Under the pieces are notes generated by a model that made no database searches, was not told the origin of the DNA, and saw nothing but the letters and a program-made list of their open reading frames with translations. From NCBI GenBank assembly GCA_022648325.1, contig JALCMG010000002.1, positions 124,001 to 188,000 of the forward strand: a DNA stretch of 64,000 bases, written 5' to 3'. Of the stretch, positions 27,068 through 35,582 are shown in pieces (the first letter of the stretch is position 1; every line of letters begins with the position of its first letter). Position numbers and translations under genes: made by a program. This stretch comes from Olsenella sp. (GTDB lineage: Bacteria > Actinomycetota > Coriobacteriia > Coriobacteriales > Atopobiaceae).

Positions 27068-27916
27068 CTAGACGGGGTTCTCGTTCGTGCGGGAGATGAT
27101 GCTGGTACCAGAGCGACGCGCCAGCGAAACCGCGAGGTGGTTGATGGCGTAGTTCACAAGGATGTAGAGAATCGCGACGACAAAGTACACCGAGACGAGC
27201 GCGTCGTAGTTGGTTATCAGCACGCGCGCGTTCTGCAGCATGTCAGGGAAGCTCACCACGTAGGCGACGGTGGTGTCCTTCACGACAACCACGAGCTGCG
27301 AGATGAGCGAGGGAATAACGTAGCGCACGGCCTGCGGAAACACGATCTTCATCGTGACCTTCATCTTGCGCATGCCAAGCGAGTACGCGGCCTCGGACTG
27401 CCCCTTGGGGACGGCGTTCATGCCGCCGCGGAAGACCTCGGCAAGCACGCCGGAGGCGGCAAGCCCCACCGGCAGCGTGATCATCCAGAACGAGCTCATC
27501 TTCACGCCATAGGTGGGGACCACCAGGAAGAAGAAGTAGATGAGGAGAAGGCTAGGCACGCCGCGGAAGAAGTTGATGATCACACGGCACACGGCAGAGA
27601 GCGCGCGAGACGAGCTCATGCGACCAAGCATGAGAAGGAGGCCCAGCACGATGGCGATGACGCCGGCTGTGAGGGAGACCTCTATGGTCCCCAAAAAGCC
27701 CCGGCCGAGGAAGAGCCACGTGGTCGGGCGCGTAAAGAGCTCCCAGTAGCGAGGGGCAAGCTGTCCCGTGATGTAGAAGCGCCGGACAATAAGCCCAACC
27801 CCCACGGCCACAAGCACCAGCGAGACGGCCGTCCAGAACCGGATGCGCCTGCGGGTGCGGGGTCCGGGCGCCTCGTACAGCGCGTCGCGCATGGACGTGG
27901 TGTTGGTTGCGCTCAT
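27068..27916 (-). CDS. Polar amino acid ABC transporter permease (GluD type)
   Basis: This 282-residue inner-membrane permease has an N-terminal Arg-rich segment and about five membrane helices. It carries the ATPase-coupling EAA loop (EVFRGGMNAVPKGQSEAAYSLGM). Its longer N-terminus fits GluD rather than GluC of the Corynebacterium glutamate system. Its ATG overlaps the preceding permease stop as ATGA, showing translational coupling. The partner is the 27913-28572 permease, and both are driven by the ATPase downstream. Confidence 0.92.
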   Translation of the reverse strand: MSATNTTSMRDALYEAPGPRTRRRIRFWTAVSLVLVAVGVGLIVRRFYITGQLAPRYWELFTRPTTWLFLGRGFLGTIEVSLTAGVIAIVLGLLLMLGRMSSSRALSAVCRVIINFFRGVPSLLLIYFFFLVVPTYGVKMSSFWMITLPVGLAASGVLAEVFRGGMNAVPKGQSEAAYSLGMRKMKVTMKIVFPQAVRYVIPSLISQLVVVVKDTTVAYVVSFPDMLQNARVLITNYDALVSVYFVVAILYILVNYAINHLAVSLARRSGTSIISRTNENPV

Positions 27917-28572
27917 CGGACGATCCTCACCTTCTTGTCAATGGCATTGCCAATGACACCAATCACGAACGCGGTGCCGGCATACAGCACGGCGGAGATG
28001 ACAAAGGGCAGGATCCCGCCGACGGTGCGTGTGTTGATGTAGGAGACAAGGCCCGTGAGCTCGGGCGGGGTAAGCGGGACCTGCGAGCCAAGCGCCGTCG
28101 TGAGAAGCACAGCGACTGCAAGGTTGGTCATAGGCAGCACGGCCGAGCGCAGCGCCTGCGGGATCACGACAAGGCGAAGCATCTTGCCAAAGCCCATGCC
28201 CAGCGAGCGCGCGGCCTCGATCTGCCCGACCCCAATGGTGTTGATGCCGCTCATGAAGTTCTCGGACCCAAAGGCCGAGGCAACAAGAATCACCGTGACG
28301 ATCACGCAGAGGCGGTAGTCCATCACGAGCTTGAGGTATGGCAGCGCGTACACCAGGATGATGAGGAGCGAGACACCGGGGATGTTGCGGAATATCTGCA
28401 CGTAGAGGTCACCCACGACACGCAACGGCTTGATGGGGCACACGCGGAACACCGTGACAATAAGCGCAAGAAGCATGGCGAAGACAAACGACACAAGCGA
28501 CATCCACCACGTGCCGAGAAGCGCTTGGCCATACATGTCCCCATACTCAGAAAGAAGCTCCGAGATGCTCAA
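27913..28572 (-). CDS. Polar amino acid ABC transporter permease (GluC type)
   Basis: This 219-residue permease has the MSISELLSEYGDMYGQALLGTWW start, several membrane helices and an EAA loop (ENFMSGINTIGVGQIEAARSLGM). I chose TTG 28570-28572 because a GGAGAGGGG purine run lies directly upstream; an earlier TTG at 28590 would start inside that ribosome site. It follows the binding-protein gene after about 80 bases and overlaps the next permease by four. Confidence 0.88.
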   Translation of the reverse strand: MSISELLSEYGDMYGQALLGTWWMSLVSFVFAMLLALIVTVFRVCPIKPLRVVGDLYVQIFRNIPGVSLLIILVYALPYLKLVMDYRLCVIVTVILVASAFGSENFMSGINTIGVGQIEAARSLGMGFGKMLRLVVIPQALRSAVLPMTNLAVAVLLTTALGSQVPLTPPELTGLVSYINTRTVGGILPFVISAVLYAGTAFVIGVIGNAIDKKVRIVR

Positions 28573-28651
28573 GGCTCCCCCCCTCTCCAATTACGAACCA
28601 AGGCCCCCTGCGCCTTGCGACGCAGAGGGCCCAACCAGACGTTACCTGGTG

Positions 28652-29656
28652 TTAGGCGCCAATCGCGGGCGGCTCGGGAACCTTATCGATGCCCGTGCGG
28701 TCACCGATGCAGATCTTCCAGAGCTTGGCCCAGGTGCCCTCGTCCTCGATCTTCTTGAGCCAGGTGTTTACGAAAGTGACCCCGTCGGAGTCGAGCTGCA
28801 GGCCAATGCCGTAGGGATCCTCGGGACCAAAGGAATCGCCGGCAAGGCGGTACTTGCTGGGGTTCTTGACGATGGAGCTCATCTGCATGGTGGCGTCGAT
28901 GACGTAGGCGTCAACGCGACCCTGCTCAAGGGCGGTGCGGGCCTCCTCGTCGGTAGTGAACTCCTGGACCGTGGCGGTGGGCGCGTACTCGGCGAGGATG
29001 CTCGGGCCGGTGGAGCCGGACTGGGCAGCCACGGTCTTGCCCGCAAGGTCGTCAACGGAGTTGATGTCCGAGTTGTCAGCAAGCACGAGGATGCCCTGCT
29101 GCGTGGAGTAGTACGGACCTGCGAAGGAGATGACCTCCTTGCGCTTGTCGGTGATGGAGTAGGTCGCGAAGACGGCGTCGACCTGGTCGTTCTGGAGGAC
29201 GGACTCACGCGTGTCCGAAGTCACCTTGGTGAAGTCGTACTTGGACTCGTCGCCCAAGATGTAGCGAACAAGCAGCTGCGCAAGACCGGCGTCAAAGCCG
29301 CGGAGCTTATTGTCCGTCTCGTCAAGCGAGGCGAAGAGCGTGGAGGTCTGGACGCCACCCAGACGGAAGGTACCCGCGTCCTTGATCTTCTGGGCCCAGG
29401 TGCTCGAGGAGACAGTGGCATCATCTGCCACGTCGCCGGCAGCGAGCAGGCTGTCGAAGGCGTCCTTGTCAATCTGAGTCGAGGCCGCAGAATCGGTGCT
29501 CGACGAAGAATCGGACGAGGAGCTGCTGGTGGTAGTGGAATCGGAGCTGGTGTCGGCGCAGCCGGCTAGGGCAACAACGCCTGCGGCGGCAACGCTGCCA
29601 AGGCCAAGGCGGATAGCCTGACGACGGCTCACGGAAGTGCTCGAAAGTGACTTCAT
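28652..29656 (-). CDS. Amino acid ABC transporter substrate-binding lipoprotein
   Basis: This 334-residue extracellular lipoprotein belongs to the family 3 (SBP_bac_3) binding proteins for polar amino acids. Its signal carries a twin-arginine start (SRRQAIRLGLG) and the lipobox VALAGC at about 29-34, followed by a Ser/Thr/Asp-rich linker, so it is exported folded or by Sec and then lipid-anchored (export route is inference). QAGTF-like FRLGGVQTS, TSDTRESVLQNDQVDAVFATYSI and KTVAAQSGSTG are typical of the fold. Glutamate or aspartate is the best guess. ATG 29654-29656 has GGGGAG upstream; the longer frame is not signal-like. Confidence 0.92.
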   Translation of the reverse strand: MKSLSSTSVSRRQAIRLGLGSVAAAGVVALAGCADTSSDSTTTSSSSSDSSSSTDSAASTQIDKDAFDSLLAAGDVADDATVSSSTWAQKIKDAGTFRLGGVQTSTLFASLDETDNKLRGFDAGLAQLLVRYILGDESKYDFTKVTSDTRESVLQNDQVDAVFATYSITDKRKEVISFAGPYYSTQQGILVLADNSDINSVDDLAGKTVAAQSGSTGPSILAEYAPTATVQEFTTDEEARTALEQGRVDAYVIDATMQMSSIVKNPSKYRLAGDSFGPEDPYGIGLQLDSDGVTFVNTWLKKIEDEGTWAKLWKICIGDRTGIDKVPEPPAIGA

Positions 29657-29873
29657 TGGAGTCTCCCCTCTCTCGGTGGTACGACGATCCCTCCCCACCT
29701 CTCCCGTGGGCAGCGCAGACAGGGATGTCTCTCGTTTTCCTAGTGTAGCAATCGGAATTGACACCTCCCCGCAGGGAATTCCGATAACTAACCATTTGGA
29801 AACCAGATACCAGGACAATCAGAACTTTCTATCTATACCCCAAAGCAGGGGCCTTACGACTTCCAAACAAAAT

Positions 29874-29900
29874 CGCAGGGCCGAGAAGTTCGGCCCTGCG
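29874..29900 (-). terminator. Terminator of the dps gene
   Basis: A perfect 11-base stem (CGCAGGGCCGA and its complement) with a 5-base loop is followed on the minus strand by ATTTTGTTT, a typical intrinsic terminator 23 bases past the dps stop. Confidence 0.85.
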
Positions 29901-29923
29901 AAGCGTTGCGTTGTTCTCGCCGG

Positions 29924-30352
29924 CTACGCGCGCTGCTGGCGAATCATCCAGATGGTCTTGGAGAGGCTTGCAATGTAGTCGTCCATGAGGGCGCTCACCA
30001 GGTGGTTGTTCTCCGCGTCTGCAGAAATCTTGATAGCGGTGACCTCATCGAGAAGCGCCGAGAAGTCCGCAAGGACAATCTCGAAGACCTGTGCGCTACG
30101 CACGGGCGCATCCTCGCGCTCCTTGATGCTTGCCGTAGAGAGCACCTCGCTCAGGCTTGCGATGGGCTTGCCACCCAGCTGAAGGATGGTCGCCGCTACG
30201 TCATCGATGATGGGCAGCAGGCCATCGTAGAACTCCTCGAGCTTTGCGTGGACTTGGAAGAAGTCGCTGCCAGAGATGTACCAGTGCAGGTTCTGGAGCT
30301 TGTGGTACTCGACGGTAACGTTAGCGAGAAGGTGGTTAAGCTTGGATTCCAT
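29924..30352 (-). CDS. dps: Dps/ferritin-like protein
   Basis: This 142-residue protein is of the Dps family, which forms a 12-subunit shell that oxidises and stores iron and shields DNA from peroxide. NLHWYISGSDFFQVHAKLEEFYD holds the conserved ferroxidase-site residues His (24), Asp and Glu. The product is short at the N-terminus and has no lysine-rich DNA-binding tail, so DNA protection by direct binding is doubtful. The gene is a single unit with its own terminator. The upstream region is AT-rich, but I could not confirm a PerR or Fur box. Confidence 0.9.
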   Translation of the reverse strand: MESKLNHLLANVTVEYHKLQNLHWYISGSDFFQVHAKLEEFYDGLLPIIDDVAATILQLGGKPIASLSEVLSTASIKEREDAPVRSAQVFEIVLADFSALLDEVTAIKISADAENNHLVSALMDDYIASLSKTIWMIRQQRA

Positions 30353-30480
30353 GATTTCCTCCTGTACTTGTTCTTATTAGGAACTGTTCTTAATTGCTGT
30401 AGTCAGCATTCCACAGGTGAAGGCCTTCATTATCGAGAATTATTACTATTAGTATTCTACACAACTTGCACACAAAAAGG

Positions 30481-30505
30481 GGGAGCCACCCAAAGGTGAC
30501 TCCCC
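30481..30505 (-). terminator. Terminator of rpsA
   Basis: On the minus strand GGGGAGTCACC pairs with GGTGGCTCCCC around a short loop and is followed by CTTTTTGTG, 44 bases past the stop. Confidence 0.85.
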
Positions 30506-30548
30506 TCTCACGTGCGATTGTTCGGCCCTGAGCCGATACGAGCAGGCG

Positions 30549-31745
30549 CTACTCGGCAACAGGCTCAGCCTCGGCCTCGGCGGCCTCGTCCTTCTCGGCA
30601 GGCTTGTCGCTCTCGGGCAGAGGCTTGACCTCGACCTCGGTGCCCAAGGTCTCGGCGGCGGCCTTCATGGAGAGGGAGATGCGGCGACGGTCGAGGTCGA
30701 TCTCCATGACCTTCACCTGGACGGTGTCGCCAACCTGGCAGACCTGCGAGGGGGCGTCCACGTGGCTCTTGGCCATCTCGGAGATGTGGACCAGGCCCTC
30801 GACGCCCTCGCCGAGGTCAACGAAAGCACCAAAGGTGACAAGCTTAGTGACCTTGCCCTCAACGATGGCACCCACGGGGTACTTCTTGACGAGCGTGCGC
30901 CAAGGATCCTCGGTGGTCTGCTTGAGGCCGAGGGAGATGCGCTCGCGGTTGAGGTCGACGTCGAGCACCTGAACCTCGACCTCCTGGCCGACCTTGACGA
31001 CCTCGGAGGGGTGGTTGACGTGGTTCCAGGAGAGCTCGGAGATGTGAACTAGGCCGTCGATGCCGCCGAGGTCCACGAAGGCGCCGAAGTCCACGATCGA
31101 GGAAACGGTGCCCTTGAGGCGCATGCCGGGCTTGAGCTTGGAGAGGATCTCCTGGCGCTCGGCCTTGCGGGCCTCCTCGAGCACGACGCGGCGAGAGAGG
31201 ACGACGTTGTTGCGGTTGCGGTCCATCTCGATGACGCGGGCCTCTATGCGGGTGCCGAGATAGGCGTTGAGGTCCTTCACGCGGCGAAGGTCAACGAGGG
31301 AGGCAGGCAGGAAGCCACGAAGGCCGATGTCGAGGATGAGGCCACCCTTGACGACCTCGATAACCTCGCCCTCCACGGTCTCGCCGGAGTTGAACTTCTC
31401 CTCCACGCGGTTCCAGGCGCGCTCGTACTCGGCACGCTTCTTGGAGAGGACGAGACGACCCTCCTTGTCCTCCTTCTGAAGGACGAGGGCCTCGATCTGG
31501 TCGCCCAGAGAGACGACGTCGGCCGGGTCGACGTCCTTGCGAATGGAGAGCTCGCGCGCAGGAATGACGCCCTCAGACTTGTAGCCGATGTCAAGCAGGA
31601 CCTCGTCGCGCTCGATCTTGACGACGGTGCCGGTGACAAGATCGCCCTCGTCGAAATCGGTGACAGTACCGTCGATGAGGTTGTTCATCTCCTCGTCGGA
31701 AATATCATCCAGCGCGAAGACGGACGAGTTCTGAATCTCACTCAA
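30549..31745 (-). CDS. rpsA: 30S ribosomal protein S1
   Basis: This 398-residue protein has four S1 RNA-binding domains (about 33-103, 121-186, 207-275, 292-361), the Gram-positive arrangement, and an acidic tail ending EAEAEPVAE. It helps mRNA bind the ribosome. VSSIVDFGAFVDLGGIDGLVHISELSW is the best conserved domain segment. The start is TTG 31743-31745, with GAGAGGGG upstream. It belongs to the polA - rpsA - coaE - uvrB block of actinobacteria, here opened by accessory genes. A sigma-70-like promoter lies at 31881-31910. Confidence 0.95.
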   Translation of the reverse strand: MSEIQNSSVFALDDISDEEMNNLIDGTVTDFDEGDLVTGTVVKIERDEVLLDIGYKSEGVIPARELSIRKDVDPADVVSLGDQIEALVLQKEDKEGRLVLSKKRAEYERAWNRVEEKFNSGETVEGEVIEVVKGGLILDIGLRGFLPASLVDLRRVKDLNAYLGTRIEARVIEMDRNRNNVVLSRRVVLEEARKAERQEILSKLKPGMRLKGTVSSIVDFGAFVDLGGIDGLVHISELSWNHVNHPSEVVKVGQEVEVQVLDVDLNRERISLGLKQTTEDPWRTLVKKYPVGAIVEGKVTKLVTFGAFVDLGEGVEGLVHISEMAKSHVDAPSQVCQVGDTVQVKVMEIDLDRRRISLSMKAAAETLGTEVEVKPLPESDKPAEKDEAAEAEAEPVAE

Positions 31746-31880
31746 AGGTGGACCCCTCTCGAAACGGGGCCCCGGTCGTCATGGTCTGCGCTTCCGCGCT
31801 CGCGCACGAACGCTTAGGCGAACTTACATGCTCTCGGGGGCCAACAGATACGCTGCATGGCGGACGCGCATGCGCTTGAT

Positions 31881-31910
31881 AGATTAGCCTGTTCGTAGGC
31901 GCAATTTCAA
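31881..31910 (-). promoter_or_regulatory. Probable rpsA promoter
   Basis: TTGAAA at 31905-31910 and TAATCT at 31881-31886 are spaced by 18 bases on the minus strand, 136 bases before the start. The rest of the 31746-32056 gap holds palindrome copy 2, the PTS terminator and no gene. Confidence 0.55.
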
Positions 31911-31961
31911 GCGTCAGGTGTCTTTTTTTCTAAATGTGCCAAGACTTTGACCGAAGGCCCA

Positions 31962-31990
31962 TGAGACAAAGGGACTGTCCCTTTGTCTCA
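31962..31990. repeat. 29-bp palindrome, copy 2
   Basis: It has the same arms as at 9383, but the central base is T, so this copy reads in the opposite orientation. It lies directly beyond the PTS operon terminator. Confidence 0.95.
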
Positions 31991-31996
31991 TGCGAA

Positions 31997-32029
31997 GGGG
32001 CGCGCCGTGCCAGATGGCAGGCGCGCCCC
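31997..32029 (-). terminator. Terminator of the mannose-family PTS operon
   Basis: GGGGCGCGCC pairs perfectly with GGCGCGCCCC, with an inner TGCC/GGCA stem. It starts 28 bases after the IID stop. There is no clean T-run; palindrome copy 2 follows at once. Confidence 0.7.
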
Positions 32030-32056
32030 TCAACTGCAAGCTACTATGCGCAGCCG

Positions 32057-32917
32057 CTAGACCGTAAGGATAGTGGTGAAGTAGCCAACGATGGAAATCG
32101 CGAGCATGAGCAGCATGGTCTTGCCGGCAGACCAGTTCTTCTTGACCATGAGCCAGTAGGTCACGAAGGAGAGGATGAGCACCGAGAGCTCGGGGAAGAT
32201 CGAGTTCAGGATGTCGGCGATGTTGATCGTGAGGTCTCCGCTGGTGTAGACGAGGCCAATGTTGAACTTGGCGTACTGCGCGCAGATGGCACCCACGACG
32301 ATGAGGCCAACGACCTCGGCGGCACGGGTGACCTTGTCCTTAATGCCGCCCGAGAGGACCATCTCGGCGGCGTTGGCGCCGGCCTTCACGCCGTAGGAGA
32401 AGAGGAACCAGGTGAGCGGCAGCATGATGGCCAAGAAGACCACGATGTAGAAGATGGGGCCGGTGACCTCGCCGTTGGGTGACATGCCTAGGGCGATGGA
32501 GAGTAGGATCGGGATCAGCGTGCCGGGCAGGAGCGAGTCGCCAATGCCGGCGAAGGGACCCATGAGGGCGGTCTTGATCGAGTTGATGAACTCAGAGGAG
32601 ATCTCGTCGTTGCCCTCTGCCTTGCTCGCCTCCATGCCGAGGACGATGCCGGGGACAATAGACCCGAGGTACGGCTCGGTGTTGAAGAAGACCTCGTGGC
32701 GCTCGAGCATCTCCTGCTGGGACTTGGGGTCACCGGGGTAGAGGTCCTCGCGGATGTCGGCCAGCATCTTGATGATGGCCGGGCCCTGCATCCTCTCGAA
32801 GTTCTGAACGGACAGGTTGTAGAACATCCAGTCCCAGTATGCTCGACGAATGGCGCTCTTGCTGAGCTTCTTGGCGCCGCCCATCTCCTGGTCCTCGGTG
32901 GTGATGTCGTTTGCCAT
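32057..32917 (-). CDS. PTS mannose/fructose/sorbose family EIID
   Basis: This 286-residue membrane subunit forms the sugar channel with EIIC. The RRAYWDWMFYNLSVQNFERMQG start, the FFNTEPYLGSIVPGI segment and GPFAGIGDSLLPGTLIPI are characteristic of EIID. It ends the operon IIB - IIC - IID and begins three bases after the IIC stop. No EIIA gene is present in the cluster, so an EIIA encoded elsewhere must phosphorylate EIIB. Confidence 0.93.
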   Translation of the reverse strand: MANDITTEDQEMGGAKKLSKSAIRRAYWDWMFYNLSVQNFERMQGPAIIKMLADIREDLYPGDPKSQQEMLERHEVFFNTEPYLGSIVPGIVLGMEASKAEGNDEISSEFINSIKTALMGPFAGIGDSLLPGTLIPILLSIALGMSPNGEVTGPIFYIVVFLAIMLPLTWFLFSYGVKAGANAAEMVLSGGIKDKVTRAAEVVGLIVVGAICAQYAKFNIGLVYTSGDLTINIADILNSIFPELSVLILSFVTYWLMVKKNWSAGKTMLLMLAISIVGYFTTILTV

Positions 32918-32919
32918 GT

Positions 32920-33687
32920 CTACTCACTCCTCTCGGGGGCAGCAGCGGCAGTGCCGCAGTAGTCGAGGTAGGCAATGCCCAGAGCGAAGATCACGATGGT
33001 GACCATACCAAGCTGGAGCACGGACATGAGCGCGAAGCCGACGCAGAAGAGGACGAGGTCGACGTCACGCTTGCAGATCATGCGCATGAGGAGCATGAAG
33101 CCGACGAGCGGCAGCATGTTGGCGAAGATCTGGAGGATGTCTGTCACCTGGATGGGCAGAGCGTTGACGAGAGCGGTGATAAGGTCCTGACCAAAGAAGT
33201 TGATGAGAAGGATCGGGAAGAAGCGAAGCACGAAGTTGGTGATCTGGCCCACGATGGGGATCTTCGCGGCCGCGTCGAGCTTGCCGGACTCGACGTCGGC
33301 GTCCTGCTTGTGGACAAAGTAGAGGTTGATGGCACATAGGCCGTAGACCGCGAGGACGCCCAGCGACGAGAGGGGCACGGCGAGCGCAAGCGCGTACTCC
33401 TTGCCGGCTCCGGCGACCATGGCAAGAGGAATGCCAATCCAGGAGGCGAAGTTGACATCGGCGGGCATCGTGCCACCAGGGGTCACGAGGCCGATATAGA
33501 GCATCTGGATGGCAGCGCCCATGATGATGCCGGTCTGGACGTCACCAAGGATGATGCCAACGATCATGCCCGAGACCAGCGGTCGACCGATCGTGTACCA
33601 GCCTGCGAGTCCTCCTATGAGCACCGGCGAGTAGATGGAGCCCATCCACCCAAACAGTGCCAGGAGCAGTGCCTGTAGAAAACTCAT
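32920..33687 (-). CDS. PTS mannose/fructose/sorbose family EIIC
   Basis: This 255-residue permease has about seven membrane helices. The GIILGDVQTGIIMGAAIQMLYIG motif is diagnostic of the mannose-family EIIC. With EIID it forms the membrane channel that takes up and phosphorylates a hexose, amino sugar or related sugar; the substrate cannot be told. It lies 85 bases after IIB, which is wide for a tight operon but has no terminator. Confidence 0.93.
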   Translation of the reverse strand: MSFLQALLLALFGWMGSIYSPVLIGGLAGWYTIGRPLVSGMIVGIILGDVQTGIIMGAAIQMLYIGLVTPGGTMPADVNFASWIGIPLAMVAGAGKEYALALAVPLSSLGVLAVYGLCAINLYFVHKQDADVESGKLDAAAKIPIVGQITNFVLRFFPILLINFFGQDLITALVNALPIQVTDILQIFANMLPLVGFMLLMRMICKRDVDLVLFCVGFALMSVLQLGMVTIVIFALGIAYLDYCGTAAAAPERSE

Positions 33688-33772
33688 GGCAGTACCTTCC
33701 TTTCCTCTGACACCAGGACCTTATCCCGCTGCCGACGGGATCTTGCTCAGGCCCAAGGTCCGCGCACGGTCC

Positions 33773-34255
33773 TTAGAACCTGTCCTTCACGTCGTCCCAC
33801 TCGACGACGGGTTGGCTGGGAACCTGCTGGAAGAACACATGGGCACCCTGGTCCACGACGTCCTTCACCGCCTGCGCCTCGTCTGGCATGAGGTGCGAGG
33901 TGGGGGTCACCTCCGTGGTGCCCTTGCGCTTGGACATTGGCCCAACGTTGAGTTCCTTGGGAAGCTCGGACACCTTCTCCAGCAGACGCTTGTACGTGAT
34001 GGGGGACTTCATGAGCACAAGCGTGCGAACGTCGTCGCCCATGGCCTTCTCGATGAGCGGGGCTACCTCGTCCACCGTGTAGACGCCGGCCTTCATGTCT
34101 GCCGGAACGGCGGCCTTGAAGACCGAGCGCAGGATAGAGTTGCTCGCCGTGAGGTCATCGACGACGATGATGCGCTCGATGTGGTTGCCCTTCACCACGA
34201 CGGTCATGCACTGGCCGTGGATGAGGCGATCGTCGCACCTTACGAGAACTACCAT
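33773..34255 (-). CDS. PTS mannose/fructose/sorbose family EIIB
   Basis: This 160-residue cytoplasmic subunit carries the phosphorylated His13 in RCDDRLIHGQ, the family signature. It takes phosphate from EIIA and passes it to the incoming sugar. ATG 34253-34255 has AAGGAG upstream; an extra in-frame N-terminus of 18 residues is rejected. It follows the ROK-like regulator gene (79-base gap) on the same strand, so the regulator and PTS may form one unit. Confidence 0.92.
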   Translation of the reverse strand: MVVLVRCDDRLIHGQCMTVVVKGNHIERIIVVDDLTASNSILRSVFKAAVPADMKAGVYTVDEVAPLIEKAMGDDVRTLVLMKSPITYKRLLEKVSELPKELNVGPMSKRKGTTEVTPTSHLMPDEAQAVKDVVDQGAHVFFQQVPSQPVVEWDDVKDRF

Positions 34256-34334
34256 GCTTACTCCTTCCCCTTGCGCCCTTGGGCGCGCGTCCTGCCGTGG
34301 TTTGGCCACGGCGCCAAGACCTGCGCGAACCCGG

Positions 34335-35285
34335 TCAACCGGTGCACAGGAGCATGCCCCTAACCTGCGCGGTCATGATGCGTGACATCTCCCGCGAGGT
34401 CTGGCTTACAACAACGACCCTGGGAAGCTCCCTCGAGACGTTGCCTGCCTTGGCAATGTCTCCCAGGTCAACGGGAACGCCTGCGAGCAGGGCCTCCTCG
34501 CCGGAGCCCATCATGAAGATGGCGTCGATGGTAAAGAGCGAGGTAAGAATCGAGAGAATGTCGACCAGCCGGTCGACAAGCGCACCCTCGGGCTCGCCGC
34601 TGTTGGCGAGTGGGCGGCTTATCTCGGCATACGAGCCGTTTCTCAGCGGGAGGCGCTTCCCGCCCTGGGCGATGCCCACGAGGACCTCCGAGCCAAGGCT
34701 CACGAGGAGGTGGTTGTCGCTCGCCTCCTCCGACTCGTCGTGGAGGATCTTGTACTCGGCGCAGTCCTCGGCACGCTGCTCGAACGTTGGAACCTCGAGG
34801 CATCGCGAGAGGGAGTCCGCAAGCCCGTGAACGGCGTCCCAAGAGTCGTCGCAGTGGAGGATACCCACCGCACGCAGCGTCTTATTGAACTCGGCGTCGG
34901 AGCGCGAGAGGTGCATCGCAACCTCGTGCGGGAGGTCTGCCGGGGAGAAGTCCCCGCCAAGCGGGATGGGCTCGGCACAGGGTTCGAGCGCCATGTCGTA
35001 TTGGTAGAGCGTGGCACCCTTATAGGTGAGGCCAACAATGGCGATCCTGCCGTAGCTCGCGTTCACCATGACGGGGATGCGGCTCCTGCCCTCGGTTCGC
35101 ACACGGGTTGTGTCCTCAGCGAGAACACCCACCGTCATAAGGTAGGCGATGTTGCGCGTTACTGTGGCTGGAGACAGACCGCTTACCTTGGCAATCTCCA
35201 CCCGCGAGAGAGGGCCGTGATCGACGACGGCTCGCATGATGCGGGCCCGGTTGGCGTCTGCGACGTACTCCGTACTACCCGACAT
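34335..35285 (-). CDS. ROK-like transcriptional regulator (degenerate ROK domain)
   Basis: This 316-residue protein has an N-terminal winged helix (about 11-75: ANRARIMRAVVDHGPLSRVE then IAKVSGLSPATVTRNIAYLM) as in NagC/Mlc repressors. The C-terminal part has the length and outline of a ROK domain, but I do not see the ATP-binding DxGxT motif, the catalytic Asp or the zinc-binding Cys cluster, so it is probably not a kinase. It may sense a PTS sugar phosphate or interact with the PTS. GGAGGTGG precedes ATG 35285. Regulation of the adjacent PTS operon is inferred from position. Confidence 0.8.
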   Translation of the reverse strand: MSGSTEYVADANRARIMRAVVDHGPLSRVEIAKVSGLSPATVTRNIAYLMTVGVLAEDTTRVRTEGRSRIPVMVNASYGRIAIVGLTYKGATLYQYDMALEPCAEPIPLGGDFSPADLPHEVAMHLSRSDAEFNKTLRAVGILHCDDSWDAVHGLADSLSRCLEVPTFEQRAEDCAEYKILHDESEEASDNHLLVSLGSEVLVGIAQGGKRLPLRNGSYAEISRPLANSGEPEGALVDRLVDILSILTSLFTIDAIFMMGSGEEALLAGVPVDLGDIAKAGNVSRELPRVVVVSQTSREMSRIMTAQVRGMLLCTG

Positions 35286-35428
35286 GCTTCCACCTCCAAG
35301 CTTGCGTGACCGCACTGGAACATTTCCGAGGGCCCGTGGGCCGCTGTCGTGTACCTGTTATAGCCGTACTTATTTTCTGCATGAAAATATATAGGTTCCC
35401 GGGAGATGAACGAACGGTGGAACCGTCA

Positions 35429-35457
35429 GCGGTCAAATAGAAACGTAGGCGGTCAAA
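35429..35457 (+). promoter_or_regulatory. Paired GCGGTCAAA direct repeat
   Basis: GCGGTCAAA occurs at 35429-35437 and 35449-35457, 20 bases apart (two helical turns), between the ROK-like regulator gene and the divergent HAD gene. It could be a regulator binding pair. The remaining 35286-35582 gap shows no gene. Confidence 0.35.
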
Positions 35458-35582
35458 GCATCACAACACTTAGAGTGTTGGGGTATTCGCGTGCAGCCTT
35501 GCATCAAATCCCGAGGTTCTGTAGGGTCACAAAGGGGTATTAGGGCAAGTGCAGGCGCTGCGAGAGAACGGAGGTTGATGGC

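Noticed and set aside
30436..30458. PerR or Fur box before dps
   Set aside because: The AT-rich stretch has matching five-base ends only; the inner positions are not symmetrical.
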